Shown in pieces: positions 24,674 through 34,600 of a stretch of DNA of 64,000 nt. The translations under genes were made by a program, and so were the position numbers. This stretch comes from Bradyrhizobium zhanjiangense (lineage in GTDB: Bacteria > Pseudomonadota > Alphaproteobacteria > Rhizobiales > Xanthobacteraceae), in the NCBI RefSeq assembly GCF_004114935.1, contig NZ_CP022221.1, forward strand, positions 620,001 through 684,000, read 5' to 3'. The notes below the pieces were generated by a model. The model made no database searches and had not been told where the DNA came from. It was given only the letters and a program-made list of their open reading frames with translations. Each line of letters opens with the position of its first letter. Positions within the stretch are counted from its first letter, which is position 1.

Positions 24674-27454
24674 ATGGATGATCTGTTGCGGGAGTTTTTG
24701 ACGGAGACCAGCGAGAGCCTGGACACCGTCGACAATCAGCTGGTGAAGTTCGAGCAGGAGCCGAACAACGCCAAGATCCTGGATAACATCTTCCGCCTGG
24801 TCCACACCATCAAGGGCACCTGCGGCTTCCTCGGCCTGCCGCGGCTGGAAGCGCTGGCGCATGCCGGCGAGACGCTGATGGGCAAATTCCGCGACGGCAT
24901 GCCGGTGACCGGGCAGGCGGTGACGGTGATCCTGTCCTCGATCGACCGCATCAAGGAGATTTTGGCTGGCCTGGAGGCGACCGAAGCCGAGCCGGAAGGC
25001 AACGACCGCGACCTCATCGACAAGCTGGAGGCGATGGTCGAGCAGGGCATGGCGGCGATGGCAGCAGATCATGCCGCTCCCGTCGCCGACGCGCCGCCGC
25101 TGGCGCCGGAAGCCCCCGCCGCTGCGCCCACCAAGGAGATGACCACGGGCACGCTGATCGAACAGACGCTGGAGCGCCCGTTGCGTCCCGGCGAAGTCTC
25201 GCTCGACGAGCTCGAGCGCGCCTTCCGCGAGACCGCGATCGAAGCGCCGGTGCCTGCGGCGCCCGTTGCCAAGGCTGAAGCCAAGGCCGAGCCCGCGCCG
25301 GCGGCTGAAGCCCCGGCTGCGAAGGAAGCCGCCAAGCAAAAGCCCGCGCCGAAGAAGTCGATGGCCGACGAAAGTGCCGGCGAAGGCGACCGCATCGCCA
25401 ACCAGTCGATCCGCGTCAACGTGGATACGCTGGAGCACCTGATGACCATGGTCTCCGAGCTGGTGCTGACCCGCAACCAGCTGTTGGAGATCTCCCGCCG
25501 CAACGAGGACACCGAGTTCAAGGTGCCGCTGCAGCGGCTGTCCAACGTCACCGCCGAGCTGCAGGAGGGCGTCATGAAGACGCGCATGCAGCCGATCGGC
25601 AACGCCTGGCAGAAGCTGCCCCGCATCGTCCGCGATCTCTCGAGCGAACTCGGCAAGCAGATCGAGCTGGAGATGCACGGCGCCGACACCGAGCTCGACC
25701 GCCAGGTGCTCGACCTGATCAAGGACCCGCTCACCCACATGGTGCGCAACTCCGCCGATCATGGCCTGGAGACCCCCGCCGAGCGCTTGGCGGCCGGCAA
25801 GGGCGAGCAGGGCACCATTCGGCTGTCCGCCTATCACGAGGGCGGCCACATCATCATCTGCATCGCCGACAACGGCCGCGGCCTCAACACCGAGAAGATC
25901 AAGGCCAAGGCGCTCTCCTCAGGGTTGGTCACCGAGGCTGAGCTGGAGAAGATGAGCGAGGCCCAGATCCACAAGTTCATCTTCGCGCCGGGCTTCTCGA
26001 CCGCGGCCGCCATCACCTCGGTCTCGGGCCGCGGCGTCGGCATGGACGTGGTCCGCACCAATATCGACCAGATCGGCGGCACCATCGACATCAAGAGCGT
26101 GGCCGGCGAGGGAAGCTCGGTCACCATCAAGATCCCGCTGACCTTGGCGATCGTCTCGGCCCTGATCGTCGAAGCCGCCGGCGACCGCTTTGCGATCCCG
26201 CAGCTCTCGGTGGTCGAGCTGGTGCGCGCCCGCGCCAACAGCGAGCACCGCATCGAGCGCATCAAGGACACCGCGGTCTTGCGCCTGCGCAACAAGCTGC
26301 TGCCGCTGATCCATCTGAAGAAGCTCTTGAAGATCGACGATGGCGCCGCGTCCGATCCCGAGAACGGCTTTATCGTGGTGACCCAGGTCGGCAGTCAGAC
26401 CTTTGGCATCGTCGTCGACGGCGTGTTTCACACCGAAGAGATCGTGGTCAAGCCGATGTCGACCAAGCTGCGTCACATCGACATGTTCTCCGGCAACACC
26501 ATTTTGGGCGATGGCGCCGTCATCATGATCATCGATCCCAACGGCATTGCCAAGGCGCTCGGCGCCGCCGGCTCCTCGGCCCATGACATGGCCGACGAGA
26601 ATGCGGCGCATCACATCGGCAGTGGCGAGCAGACCACCTCGCTGCTGGTGTTCCGCGCCGGCTCGTCCCAGCCCAAGGCGGTCCCGCTCGGGCTCGTCAC
26701 CCGCCTGGAGGAGCTGCCGGCCGACAAGATCGAGTTCAGTAACGGCCGCTACATGGTGCAGTACCGCGAGCAGCTGATGCCGCTGGTCGCGATGGAGGGC
26801 GTCACCATCGCCAGCCAGGGCGCCCAGCCGATCCTGGTGTTCGCCGATGACGGCCGCTCCATGGGCCTCGTCGTCGACGAGATCATCGACATCGTCGAGG
26901 AGCGGCTCAACATCGAGGTCGGCGGCTCCGGTTCGGGCATTCTGGGCTCGGCCGTGATCAAGGGCCAGGCCACCGAGGTGATCGACGTCGGCCACTTCCT
27001 GCCGATGGCGTTCGCCGACTGGTTCACCCGCAAGGAGATGAAGCCGTCGCTGCACGCGCAGTCGGTGCTGCTGGTCGACGACAGCGCCTTCTTCCGCAAC
27101 ATGCTGGCGCCGGTGCTGAAAGCGGCGGGCTACCGCGTCCGCACCGCGCCGACCGCGCAGGAGGGCCTCGCCGCGCTGCGCGCGCAGAGCTTCGACGTGG
27201 TCCTGACCGACATCGAGATGCCCGACATGAACGGGTTCGAGTTCGCCGAACTGATCCGCTCCGACAACAATCTGGGGTCGATGCCGATCATCGGCCTCTC
27301 CGCGCTGGTGTCGCCGGCGGCGATCGAGCGCGGCCGTCAGGCCGGCTTCCACGACTATGTCGCCAAGTTCGACCGTCCCGGTCTGATCGCGGCGCTGAAG
27401 GAGCAGACCGCGGGCGCCGCCGGCGCCTCCGAGCTGAGCCGGGCAGCGGCGTAA
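24674..27454 (+). CDS. cheA: Hybrid chemotaxis histidine kinase CheA with C-terminal receiver
   Basis: 926 residues. An N-terminal Hpt domain carries phospho-His44 in RLVHTIKGTCGF. An Ala/Pro/Glu-rich linker (about 125-235) is followed by the dimerisation domain, the HATPase (N-box HMVRNSADHGLE; G boxes IADNGRGLN and SGRGVGMDVV), and a CheW-like regulatory domain. A second CheW-like segment (SLLVFRAGSSQPKAVPLGLVTRLEE) follows. A C-terminal receiver (VLLVDDSAFFRNML, acceptor Asp in VLTDIEMPDMNG) makes it a hybrid CheA. It heads the cheA-cheW-cheY-cheR-pilZ operon; its own receiver may act as phosphate sink alongside CheY. Confidence 0.96.
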   Translation: MDDLLREFLTETSESLDTVDNQLVKFEQEPNNAKILDNIFRLVHTIKGTCGFLGLPRLEALAHAGETLMGKFRDGMPVTGQAVTVILSSIDRIKEILAGLEATEAEPEGNDRDLIDKLEAMVEQGMAAMAADHAAPVADAPPLAPEAPAAAPTKEMTTGTLIEQTLERPLRPGEVSLDELERAFRETAIEAPVPAAPVAKAEAKAEPAPAAEAPAAKEAAKQKPAPKKSMADESAGEGDRIANQSIRVNVDTLEHLMTMVSELVLTRNQLLEISRRNEDTEFKVPLQRLSNVTAELQEGVMKTRMQPIGNAWQKLPRIVRDLSSELGKQIELEMHGADTELDRQVLDLIKDPLTHMVRNSADHGLETPAERLAAGKGEQGTIRLSAYHEGGHIIICIADNGRGLNTEKIKAKALSSGLVTEAELEKMSEAQIHKFIFAPGFSTAAAITSVSGRGVGMDVVRTNIDQIGGTIDIKSVAGEGSSVTIKIPLTLAIVSALIVEAAGDRFAIPQLSVVELVRARANSEHRIERIKDTAVLRLRNKLLPLIHLKKLLKIDDGAASDPENGFIVVTQVGSQTFGIVVDGVFHTEEIVVKPMSTKLRHIDMFSGNTILGDGAVIMIIDPNGIAKALGAAGSSAHDMADENAAHHIGSGEQTTSLLVFRAGSSQPKAVPLGLVTRLEELPADKIEFSNGRYMVQYREQLMPLVAMEGVTIASQGAQPILVFADDGRSMGLVVDEIIDIVEERLNIEVGGSGSGILGSAVIKGQATEVIDVGHFLPMAFADWFTRKEMKPSLHAQSVLLVDDSAFFRNMLAPVLKAAGYRVRTAPTAQEGLAALRAQSFDVVLTDIEMPDMNGFEFAELIRSDNNLGSMPIIGLSALVSPAAIERGRQAGFHDYVAKFDRPGLIAALKEQTAGAAGASELSRAAA

Positions 27455-27475
27455 GGGCGACAAGGAGATAGATCG

Positions 27476-27949
27476 ATGAGCCGCAAGACCCAGTCCACCG
27501 AGGGCGCCATGGTCGAATACGTCACCGCGATGATCGGCGGCCAGCTGTTCGGCCTGCCGATCTCCCGCGTCCAGGACGTGTTCATGCCCGAGCGCGTCAC
27601 CCGCGTGCCGCTGTCCTCGCGCGAGATCGCCGGCGTCCTGAACCTGCGTGGCCGCATCGTCACCGTGGTCGACATGCGCGCCCGGCTCGGCCTGCCCAAG
27701 GCCGAAGACGGCAAGGTGCCGATGGCGGTCGGCGTCGACCTGCGCGGTGAATCCTATGGCCTCCTGATCGATCAGATCGGCGAGGTGCTGCGCCTGCCCG
27801 AGGACGGCAAGGAGGAAAACCCCGTCAACCTCGATCCGCGCATGGCCAAGCTCGCCGGCGGCGTCCACCGCCTCGACGGCCAGCTCATGGTCGTCCTCGA
27901 CGTCGATCGCGTCCTCGAGCTCGAAACCAAAGTGCAAATGGCTGCGTGA
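27476..27949 (+). CDS. cheW: Chemotaxis coupling protein CheW
   Basis: 157 residues forming one CheW domain (VTAMIGGQLFGLPISRVQDVF, then GVLNLRGRIVTVVDMRARLGL and SYGLLIDQIGEVLRLPEDG), which bridges receptors and CheA at the cell pole or in the cytoplasm. It lies 21 bp after cheA with AAGGAG before the ATG. A short Gln/Ser/Thr-containing extension precedes the domain. The receptors it serves are not in the window. Confidence 0.96.
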   Translation: MSRKTQSTEGAMVEYVTAMIGGQLFGLPISRVQDVFMPERVTRVPLSSREIAGVLNLRGRIVTVVDMRARLGLPKAEDGKVPMAVGVDLRGESYGLLIDQIGEVLRLPEDGKEENPVNLDPRMAKLAGGVHRLDGQLMVVLDVDRVLELETKVQMAA

Positions 27950-27981
27950 GCCAACCGAAACATCGAAACCGGAGAACCAAA

Positions 27982-28368
27982 ATGAAAACGTGTTTGGTGG
28001 TCGATGATTCCAGCGTCGTGCGCAAGATCGCGCGCCGGATTCTGGAAGGCCTGGAGTTCGAGGTCACCGAAGCCGAGGACGGCTCGAAGGCGCTCGAAAT
28101 CTGCCAGCGCAAGCTTCCCGATGCGGTGCTGCTCGACTGGAACATGCCCGTGATGGATGGTTTCGAATTCATGGGCCACATGCGTCGCCTGCCCGGCGGC
28201 GACCAGCCCAAAGTGGTGTTCTGCACCACCGAGAACAACGTGGCTCATATCGCCCAGGCGCTCAGCGGCGGCGCCAACGAATACATCATGAAGCCCTTCG
28301 ACAAGGACATTATCGCCGACAAATTCGCTGAAGTTGGGTTGATCCCGGTCGGACAAACCATGGTCTGA
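27982..28368 (+). CDS. cheY: Chemotaxis response regulator CheY
   Basis: 128-residue single receiver: CLVVDDSSVVRKIARRI, acceptor Asp52 in VLLDWNMPVMDG, Thr in FCTTEN, and the Lys in IMKPFDKDI. GGAGA before the ATG at 27982 is the ribosome binding site. It follows cheW by 32 bp. It would carry the signal from the hybrid CheA to the motor or another output. Confidence 0.95.
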   Translation: MKTCLVVDDSSVVRKIARRILEGLEFEVTEAEDGSKALEICQRKLPDAVLLDWNMPVMDGFEFMGHMRRLPGGDQPKVVFCTTENNVAHIAQALSGGANEYIMKPFDKDIIADKFAEVGLIPVGQTMV

Positions 28369-28429
28369 GTGTGTCTGGCCCAAAGTGTTTGGGCCAGAGT
28401 GTTCCAGTACAGTTTCGAAGAGGCCATCC

Positions 28430-29308
28430 GTGACCCCGACCGAGTACGAGTATCTGCGCAAGTTCCTAAAGGATAATTCCGGTCTCGACCTGTCCGCAGA
28501 CAAGCAATATCTGATCGAAAGCCGCCTGCTGCCCCTCGCCCGCAAGACCGGGCTCTCCGGCATCGCCGAGCTTGTGCAGAAGCTGCAGGCCGGCTCGCGT
28601 CCGCTGATCACCGACGTGGTCGAAGCCATGACCACCAACGAGACCTTCTTCTTTCGCGACAAGGTGCCGTTCGAACATTTCCGCGACACGATCATGCCCG
28701 AGATCATCAAGGCGCGCGCCGGACGCCGCAGCGTGCGCATCTGGTGCGCCGCCGGCTCGACGGGGCAGGAGCCCTATTCGCTGGCGATGTGCCTGAAGGA
28801 GATGAGCGCGGCCCTCACCGGCTGGCGCATCGAGATCATCGCGACCGACCTGTCGCAGGAGGTGCTGGAAAAGGCCAAGGCCGGCGTCTACAGCCAGTTC
28901 GAGGTGCAGCGTGGCCTGCCGATCCAGATGCTGGTCAAATATTTCAAGCAGACCGGCGAGACCTGGCAGATCAATCCCGAATTGCGCGCGATGATCCAGC
29001 ACCGGCAGCTCAATTTGCTGCACGATTTTGCCCAGCTCGGCACCTTCGACGTGATCTTCTGCCGCAACGTGCTGATCTATTTCGACCAGGACACCAAGAT
29101 CAACATCTTCAATCGCATGGCGCGCCAGATCGAGCCCGACGGCTTCCTCGTGCTGGGTGCGGCCGAGACCGTGGTCGGATTGACCGAGACGTTCAGGCCG
29201 ATTGCGGAGCGGCGCGGCCTCTACAAGCCGAACGATCCGCGCGCGGCGGCAGCCAAGCCGGCTCTCGCGGGCGTGGCCCCGCGCCTGGCGGTGATGGCAG
29301 GACGGTAA
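28430..29308 (+). CDS. cheR: Chemotaxis methyltransferase CheR
   Basis: About 292 residues. The N-terminal CheR helix bundle (EYEYLRKFLKDNSGLDLSADKQYLIESRLLPLARK, then VVEAMTTNETFFFRD) precedes the SAM-binding domain (VRIWCAAGSTGQEPYSLAM, DLSQEVLEKAKAG, FDVIFCRNVLIYFD), all diagnostic for glutamate O-methyltransferase of receptors. GTG 28430 with GAAGAGG upstream is preferred; GTG 28385 would add 15 residues. No CheB methylesterase is encoded in the operon, so demethylation must come from elsewhere. Confidence 0.95.
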   Translation: MTPTEYEYLRKFLKDNSGLDLSADKQYLIESRLLPLARKTGLSGIAELVQKLQAGSRPLITDVVEAMTTNETFFFRDKVPFEHFRDTIMPEIIKARAGRRSVRIWCAAGSTGQEPYSLAMCLKEMSAALTGWRIEIIATDLSQEVLEKAKAGVYSQFEVQRGLPIQMLVKYFKQTGETWQINPELRAMIQHRQLNLLHDFAQLGTFDVIFCRNVLIYFDQDTKINIFNRMARQIEPDGFLVLGAAETVVGLTETFRPIAERRGLYKPNDPRAAAAKPALAGVAPRLAVMAGR

Positions 29309-29310
29309 GC

Positions 29311-29628
29311 ATGGCCGAGGATGGAAAAGGTGCGGAGCGCGTAACGTTCAGCCGCGGCTATGACGTCTGCATCATGGCGATCGACGGCACCTGGCGGCGC
29401 GACTGCAAGCTCAACGCGATCTCCGACACCGACGCCATCCTCACGGTGGAAGGCTCGATCCAGGGGCTGAACCTGAAAGAGTTCTTTCTGCTGCTGTCCT
29501 CAACCGGCCTTGCCTACCGCCGCTGCGAGCTGGTACGGGTCAACGGCGCCGAGATGGATATCCAATTCCTGCGCGGTAAGAACCGGAAGAAGCGCGGCGC
29601 GACCGGCGGCCATGACGCCGCGGCCTGA
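29311..29628 (+). CDS. PilZ-like small protein
   Basis: 105 residues, two bases after cheR and so co-transcribed. The beta-rich middle (CIMAIDGTWRRDCKLNAISDTDAILTVEGSIQGLNLKEFFLLL, then RRCELVRVNGAEMDIQFL) has the outline of a PilZ barrel, but the c-di-GMP motifs RxxxR and D/NxSxxG are not clear; the second appears as NAISDTDA. It may bind the ligand weakly or act as a protein adaptor for the chemosensory system. The C-terminus is basic (GKNRKKRG). Confidence 0.7.
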   Translation: MAEDGKGAERVTFSRGYDVCIMAIDGTWRRDCKLNAISDTDAILTVEGSIQGLNLKEFFLLLSSTGLAYRRCELVRVNGAEMDIQFLRGKNRKKRGATGGHDAAA

Positions 29629-29770
29629 TCGGCACGTGGCTGCCGCCGCACTTTCCGCCACGTTGCTTTATATTTGCTGAAACATCAGAACCAATTTGCC
29701 GTAGCCGCTTTACGTCGTCTAAGCGCGAGCCGTGTAACCATTGCTGGTCTCAATCTCAGGAATACCGGCA

Positions 29771-30274
29771 ATGCCCAGAAGCTCTCTCTCCCCCATCTCG
29801 TCAAACCTGCCCGACGTCGCCGAGCGGCGTGCGCTTCAGCTCCTGGTCGTCGATGACGACGCCACGCAGCGCAGCCTGATCACGGTTGCCGCCAAGCAGG
29901 CCGGCCACGAAGTCACCGTGGCGCCCTCGGTGGCGGAAGCGATCGAGAAGCTCCGCGCCGCGCGCTTCGACTGCGTGACGCTCGATCTCGTGCTGGAGGA
30001 TGGCGACGGCATCGACGTGCTGCGCGAGATGAAGGAAGCGAAATTCGCCGGCGCGGTGATCGTCATCAGCGGCATGGACGGCAAGCGCCGCAGTGCCGCC
30101 CGCAGCTTCGCCCGTTCCGTCGGGATCGAGCTCCAGAGCCTGCCGAAGCCGCTGGATCTGGCGGCCCTGCGCATCAGCCTCGCTAATCTCGGCAAGACTG
30201 CGATGGGCCTGCCGGCAATCCACACCTGGGGCGGTGTCGCCACCGACGCGATCGTGGAACGGCACCGCGCCTAA
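29771..30274 (+). CDS. REC-only response regulator
   Basis: 167 residues. A receiver domain (LLVVDDDATQRSLI, acceptor Asp72 in VTLDLVLEDGDG, ISGMDG, and the Lys in LPKPLDL) is followed by a short tail without a known output domain. The core DLVLEDGDGID is typical of FixJ/PhyR-like alphaproteobacterial receivers. ATG 29771 is chosen over GTG 29741. It follows the che operon by 142 bp. Its TAA stop is the edge of repeat copy D. Confidence 0.87.
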   Translation: MPRSSLSPISSNLPDVAERRALQLLVVDDDATQRSLITVAAKQAGHEVTVAPSVAEAIEKLRAARFDCVTLDLVLEDGDGIDVLREMKEAKFAGAVIVISGMDGKRRSAARSFARSVGIELQSLPKPLDLAALRISLANLGKTAMGLPAIHTWGGVATDAIVERHRA

Positions 30275-30404
30275 AGCAGGATCCGGACCCGAAGGCCGCG
30301 TTAGCGCAAAGTGCGCAGCGGTTCCGAAAAGATCATGCTCAAAACAACAGCCTAAAGCGCAATGACGATGCATCCTAATCTCGTCTAATCTCGTCGCGCT
30401 TTGG
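30272..30404. repeat. Two-hairpin dispersed repeat, copy D
   Basis: Opposite orientation to copy A, long form with the extra segment (CCGAAGGCCGCGTTAGCGC). TAAAGCAGGATCCGG starts it at the stop codon of the REC gene. The distal hairpin contains a duplicated TCTCGTC/TAATCTCGTC, so this copy is somewhat eroded. Confidence 0.85.
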
Positions 30405-30450
30405 CTGCGGAGCTGCCATGCGATCGGATGTGCCGCCGCTGATCGCGATC

Positions 30451-30735
30451 CTACGCGTCGGTGGATTCCGACAGGCATTGCAGGGCGTGGCGAAGGCCCG
30501 CCCGGCAGGCGCCGAGGGCGGCGCTCGCGGTGGCATACTGGGGCGTGACGTCGTCGAGGATGAAGACGTCCGCGGAACTTTCCGCATCATTGCCGTGTTC
30601 TTGATCCATGGCTGCGGCGATCCGGCGCATGCTGGTCTCGATCTGTGCGATCAGCAAGCGAAGGTCAGCTGCAATCAGCTCACGGCTCTCGATTTCGGGC
30701 GTTGCGAGCAACGGTGTATCGGCTAAATTTAGCAT
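30451..30735 (-). CDS. Small protein of unknown function
   Basis: 94 residues from ATG 30735 (MLNLADTPLLATPEIESREL), preceded by GGAGA. Helical, acidic middle (LIAADLRLLIAQIETSMRRIAAAMDQEHGND) and VFILDDVTPQYATASAALGACRAGLRHALQCL. No family recognised. It is divergent from the FixJ-like gene, with palindrome site 3 in the gap. Confidence 0.6.
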   Translation of the reverse strand: MLNLADTPLLATPEIESRELIAADLRLLIAQIETSMRRIAAAMDQEHGNDAESSADVFILDDVTPQYATASAALGACRAGLRHALQCLSESTDA

Positions 30736-30795
30736 GGATATTCTCCGTCTCCCGCAATTAGGCGCCATGCCGCTACTTGTGCGTTAAGTCTATGT

Positions 30796-30811
30796 CCCGT
30801 ACAAATACGGG
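30796..30811. promoter_or_regulatory. CCGTA-N4-TACGG palindrome, site 3
   Basis: CCCGTACAAATACGGG, extended by one pair beyond the 5-bp arms. It lies between the 94-residue gene and the FixJ-like gene, 74 bp before the latter. The same 16-mer occurs in reverse orientation at 59223-59238. Confidence 0.6.
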
Positions 30812-30884
30812 TGGGCCGAATCCGCGCCGAACGCCATAACGGTTGGCGCGGACGCGAGTCCTTCATGCCAACTGGATGTGGCAC

Positions 30885-31520
30885 ATGGCCGAACAAAGCT
30901 CTCGCGGTGAAATCTTCGTGGTCGACGACGACCCTGCTGTTCGCGACACCTTGTCGATGGTGTTGAAGGCGGCGGGCTATGAGGTGATCTGTTTTGCGGA
31001 CGGCGCAGCGCTGCTCTCCGTCGCGCGGAACCGCACACCGGCTGCGATCCTGCTCGACGTGCATATTCCCGGAAAGTCAGGCCTCGACATTCTCAAGGAA
31101 CTGCACGGCGAGGACTATCCGGCGCCGATCTTCATGATCTCCGGGCAGGGCGACATTGCGATGGCGGTCGGGGCGATCAAGAGCGGTGCGCTCGACTTCA
31201 TCGAGAAGCCGTTCCGCGGCAGCGAGATCGTCGGCCGGCTCGACGAGGCGATCGGCGCCTATGCGCGCCGGCAGGCGGAGAATGCGTCGCCGAAATTCGG
31301 CTCGCTGCATTTCCCCGGACGTGAGCCGTTGACGCGCAGGGAGCGCGAGGTGCTCGAGCAGTTCGCCTCCGGTGCGTCCAACAAGGAAGCCGGCCGCACG
31401 CTCGGCATCAGCCCACGCACCATCGAGGACCACCGCGCCAACATCATGAAGAAGCTCGGCGCGCGCAACGCCGCCGACCTGATCCGCATCGTGATGACCG
31501 CGGCCCAGCGCGCGTCGTAG
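30885..31520 (+). CDS. FixJ-like response regulator (REC-LuxR HTH)
   Basis: 211 residues. A receiver (EIFVVDDDPAVRDTLSMVL, acceptor Asp58 in ILLDVHIPGKSG, ISGQGD, Lys in IEKPFRG) and a LuxR-type HTH (PLTRREREVLEQFASGASNKEAGRTLGISPRTIEDHRANIMKKLGA) match the FixJ/TodT group. Its cognate kinase is not adjacent. The ATG at 30885 is chosen; ATG 30876 is possible. The palindrome CCGTA-N4-TACGG upstream suggests shared control with the other site-bearing genes. Confidence 0.93.
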   Translation: MAEQSSRGEIFVVDDDPAVRDTLSMVLKAAGYEVICFADGAALLSVARNRTPAAILLDVHIPGKSGLDILKELHGEDYPAPIFMISGQGDIAMAVGAIKSGALDFIEKPFRGSEIVGRLDEAIGAYARRQAENASPKFGSLHFPGREPLTRREREVLEQFASGASNKEAGRTLGISPRTIEDHRANIMKKLGARNAADLIRIVMTAAQRAS

Positions 31521-31539
31521 AATCGATCGGCGAGCCTTT

Positions 31540-31627
31540 GTAGCCCGGATGGAGCGCCAGCGAAATCCGGGACCGGTGCACGCAGCAAGAGACTTCCCGG
31601 ATTGCGCTGCGCTCGATCCGGGCTACA
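31540..31627. repeat. Dispersed palindromic repeat (GTAGCCCGGAT family)
   Basis: GTAGCCCGGAT at the left and ATCCGGGCTAC at the right are exact inverse complements. It occupies most of the space between the convergent FixJ-like gene and the hybrid kinase and may help terminate both. Confidence 0.85.
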
Positions 31628-31667
31628 CGCGACCAGCTATGAAAGGCCTGCCTAAAAGGCCTGCGCC

Positions 31668-34600
31668 TCATCCCTGCAGTGCCCTGCGGATGATCCGCGC
31701 CAGATCCGATTTTCGATAGGGCTTGGCGAGCAGCAGAACCCCCGAATCCAGCCGGCCGTGATGGATGATCGCATTCTCGGTATAGCCGGACGTGTAGACC
31801 ACCCTGAGATCGGGGCGGGTCTTCTGGATCTCGTCGGCGAGCTGACGTCCGTTCATCTTGCCGGGCATGATGACGTCGGTGAACAGGAGATCGAACGGCT
31901 TGCCGGCGGCGACGATCGCGAGCGCCTCCGCAGCGTTCGCGGCCTGCAAGGTGACGTATCCCAGCGAATGCAGCTGAGCCAGCACGTAGTCACGCACCAG
32001 GCGGTCGTCCTCGACCACCAGGATGGTCTCGTGTCCGCCCTCGATCGCCGCCGCCGTCACGCCCTCGCCGACCGCCGTCGGCGTCCTGCCCGGCGGCAGG
32101 TACATCTTGATCGTGGTGCCGTGGCCTTCCTCGCTGTAGATCTTGATGTGTCCTGCGGACTGCTTGATGAAGCCGTAAACCATTGAGAGTCCGAGTCCGG
32201 TGCCCTTGCCCGGGCCCTTCGAGGTGAAGAAGGGATCGAACACCCTGGCCAGCATGTTCGCGGGGATTCCGGTGCCGGTGTCGCTCACGGCGATCAGCAC
32301 GTAGTGCCCCGGCGGCACATCGTTGGCGCTGGCATAGACCTCGTCGAGATAGGCGGCGCCCGTCTCCACGATCAGTTTGCCGCCGTTCGGCATGGCGTCG
32401 CGGGCATTGAGCGCGAGGTTGAGGATCGCGGTGGTGAGCTGGTTGGGATCGACGATCGCGACGCAGCTCTCGTCCTCGAACACCGATTCGATCTGGATCT
32501 GCTCGCCCAGCGTCGGCCGCAGCAGTTTCGCGGTGTCGATGATCAGCGAGTTGATGTCGATCTCGCGCGGCTGAAGCGGCTGCTTGCGCGCGAAGGCGAG
32601 CAGGTGCTGGGTCAGATCGGCGCCGCGCGCGGCCGCCTCGTCGATCATCTTGGTGATGGCCGCAAGCTGCGGCTCCTTCTCGACCGCCTCCGCGAGGATC
32701 TCGATGGTTCCGGTGATGACGGTGAGGATATTGTTGAAGTCGTGCGCCACGCCGCCGGTGAGCTGGCCGACCGCCTCCATCTTCTCGGCATGGCGGATGC
32801 GTTCCTCGGCCGCGATCTTGTCGGTGAGGTCGCGGTAGAAGACGTTGAACAGCAGGCCCTCGCGGCGCTTCAGCGCGGTGACGCTCAGCTCAGCCTTGAA
32901 CTCCTTGCCGTCGCGGCGGCGGCACATCAGCTCGCGGCGGCGGTTCAGCGTCTTGTCGTCTTCGTTCGCGAGGAATTGCGTCAGGCCCGTTTTGACCCTC
33001 TCGCGTTCGCTCTCGGCGACGATGAGATCGATCGTGTTCTTGCCGAGCACCTCGTCGCGGCGCCAGCCGAACAGCCGCTCGGCTTGCGAATTCCAGTTCA
33101 GGATGCTGCCGGTCTCGTCGGTCTGCACGAAGGCGTCGAGCGAGGTCTCGACGATCTTGCGGGCAAGCCGTTCGCTCTCGCGCAGCGATTCCTGCGCGAG
33201 CCGCGCCTCCGTCATGTCGCGCCCGACGAAGAAGAACCGCTGCGCCGGCTCGGACCAGTTGCCGAGCCAGGACAGCCAGACCTGGTGTCCGTTCTTGTGG
33301 AAGCAGCGCGTATCACCGAGCTTTGGCCGCTCGCCGAGCCGCATCGCGCGCATGTTTTCGCGGGACTGCTCCAGATGGTCGGGATGAACGAAGTCGGCGC
33401 CGCTGCGGCCGATCATCTCCTCCGGCCGGTAGCCGAGAATGGTCTCGCTGCTCGGGCTGATCTGCACGACATGACCGCGCGCGTCCATGACCATGATCAG
33501 GTCCTGCGACGTCTCGAAGATCTGCCGGCGCTCTTCGAGCTGCTGCTGCAGCGCCCGCTCGGCCCGCCGCGCCTCGGTGAGGCTGCGCGCAGATCCGGAG
33601 GCTCCGACGATCTCGCCTGACGGTCCCCTGATCGGCGAGAGGCTGAGCGAGATCTCGACCGGCGTGCCGTCCTTGCGCAGGCGCACCGTCTCGAAGCGTT
33701 CGATCGGCTCGCCTGCCGCGATCCGCCGCAAGATGTTCTTGCCCTGGTCGCGGCGGTCGGCGGGTACGATGATGGCGGTGGATTTCCCGATCGCCTCGTC
33801 CGCCGAATAGCCGTAGAGGCGTTCGGCAGCCGGATTCCAGCCCGTGATGATGGCTTCGAGCGACTGCATCACGATCGCATCGTCGGATGATTCCACTGCG
33901 GCGCTGAACAAGCGCTCGCGCGCCGCATGATGGCTTCGAGCTGCCTCGGTGCGGCGATGCTCCTCGATCTCGCGTTGGAGCGCGGCCGTTTTCGCCCGAG
34001 TCTCCTCGACCATCTGGGCAAAGGCCCGTGCCAGCACGCCGGTCTCGCCGCTGGCATCGACGGGTATATCCGCTGGACGTCCGCTGCCGATGGCCTGCAC
34101 CGCCTTGGTCAGGCGGCCGATCGGGCGCGTCAATGAGCGCGCCAGGAGCACCGCGAGTAAAGCCGCAGCGAGCACGGCAAGCACGCCGACGAGTAGGGAC
34201 GTTCGTTGAATCGCTGCGGGCACGAGGCCGAACACCGGCGAGGGGATCGTCTCGATAATCGCAACCCAGTCCTTGCCCACGAGCAGCGCCGGCGCAATCG
34301 CCGCCCCGCTCGGCCGGCCCGACCCGTCGGTCATGAGCCGCGTGGATCCTTCCAGCGTCCCGGCCGAGGCCGCGAAATACGGAAAATCCTTGCGCCAGTC
34401 GTTGGGACGATCATGCCATGCGCCGAATTCCCGCATGCGATCGGGATGGACGAGATAGTCGCCGCGCAAATTCACGACATAGATCTCTCCGCCCGAGGTC
34501 ACGGTGGAGCGGACGCGGTCGAGCGCCGGTCGCATGTCGATATTGGCGATGATGATGCCGAATGGCCTGCCGTCCGCCGTGAACAGCGGGGTTGCAACTC

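Noticed and set aside
25919..27937. A 672-codon open frame on the minus strand
   Set aside because: It lies opposite cheA and cheW, and its translation is His/Asp/Arg-rich low-complexity sequence typical of an antisense shadow.
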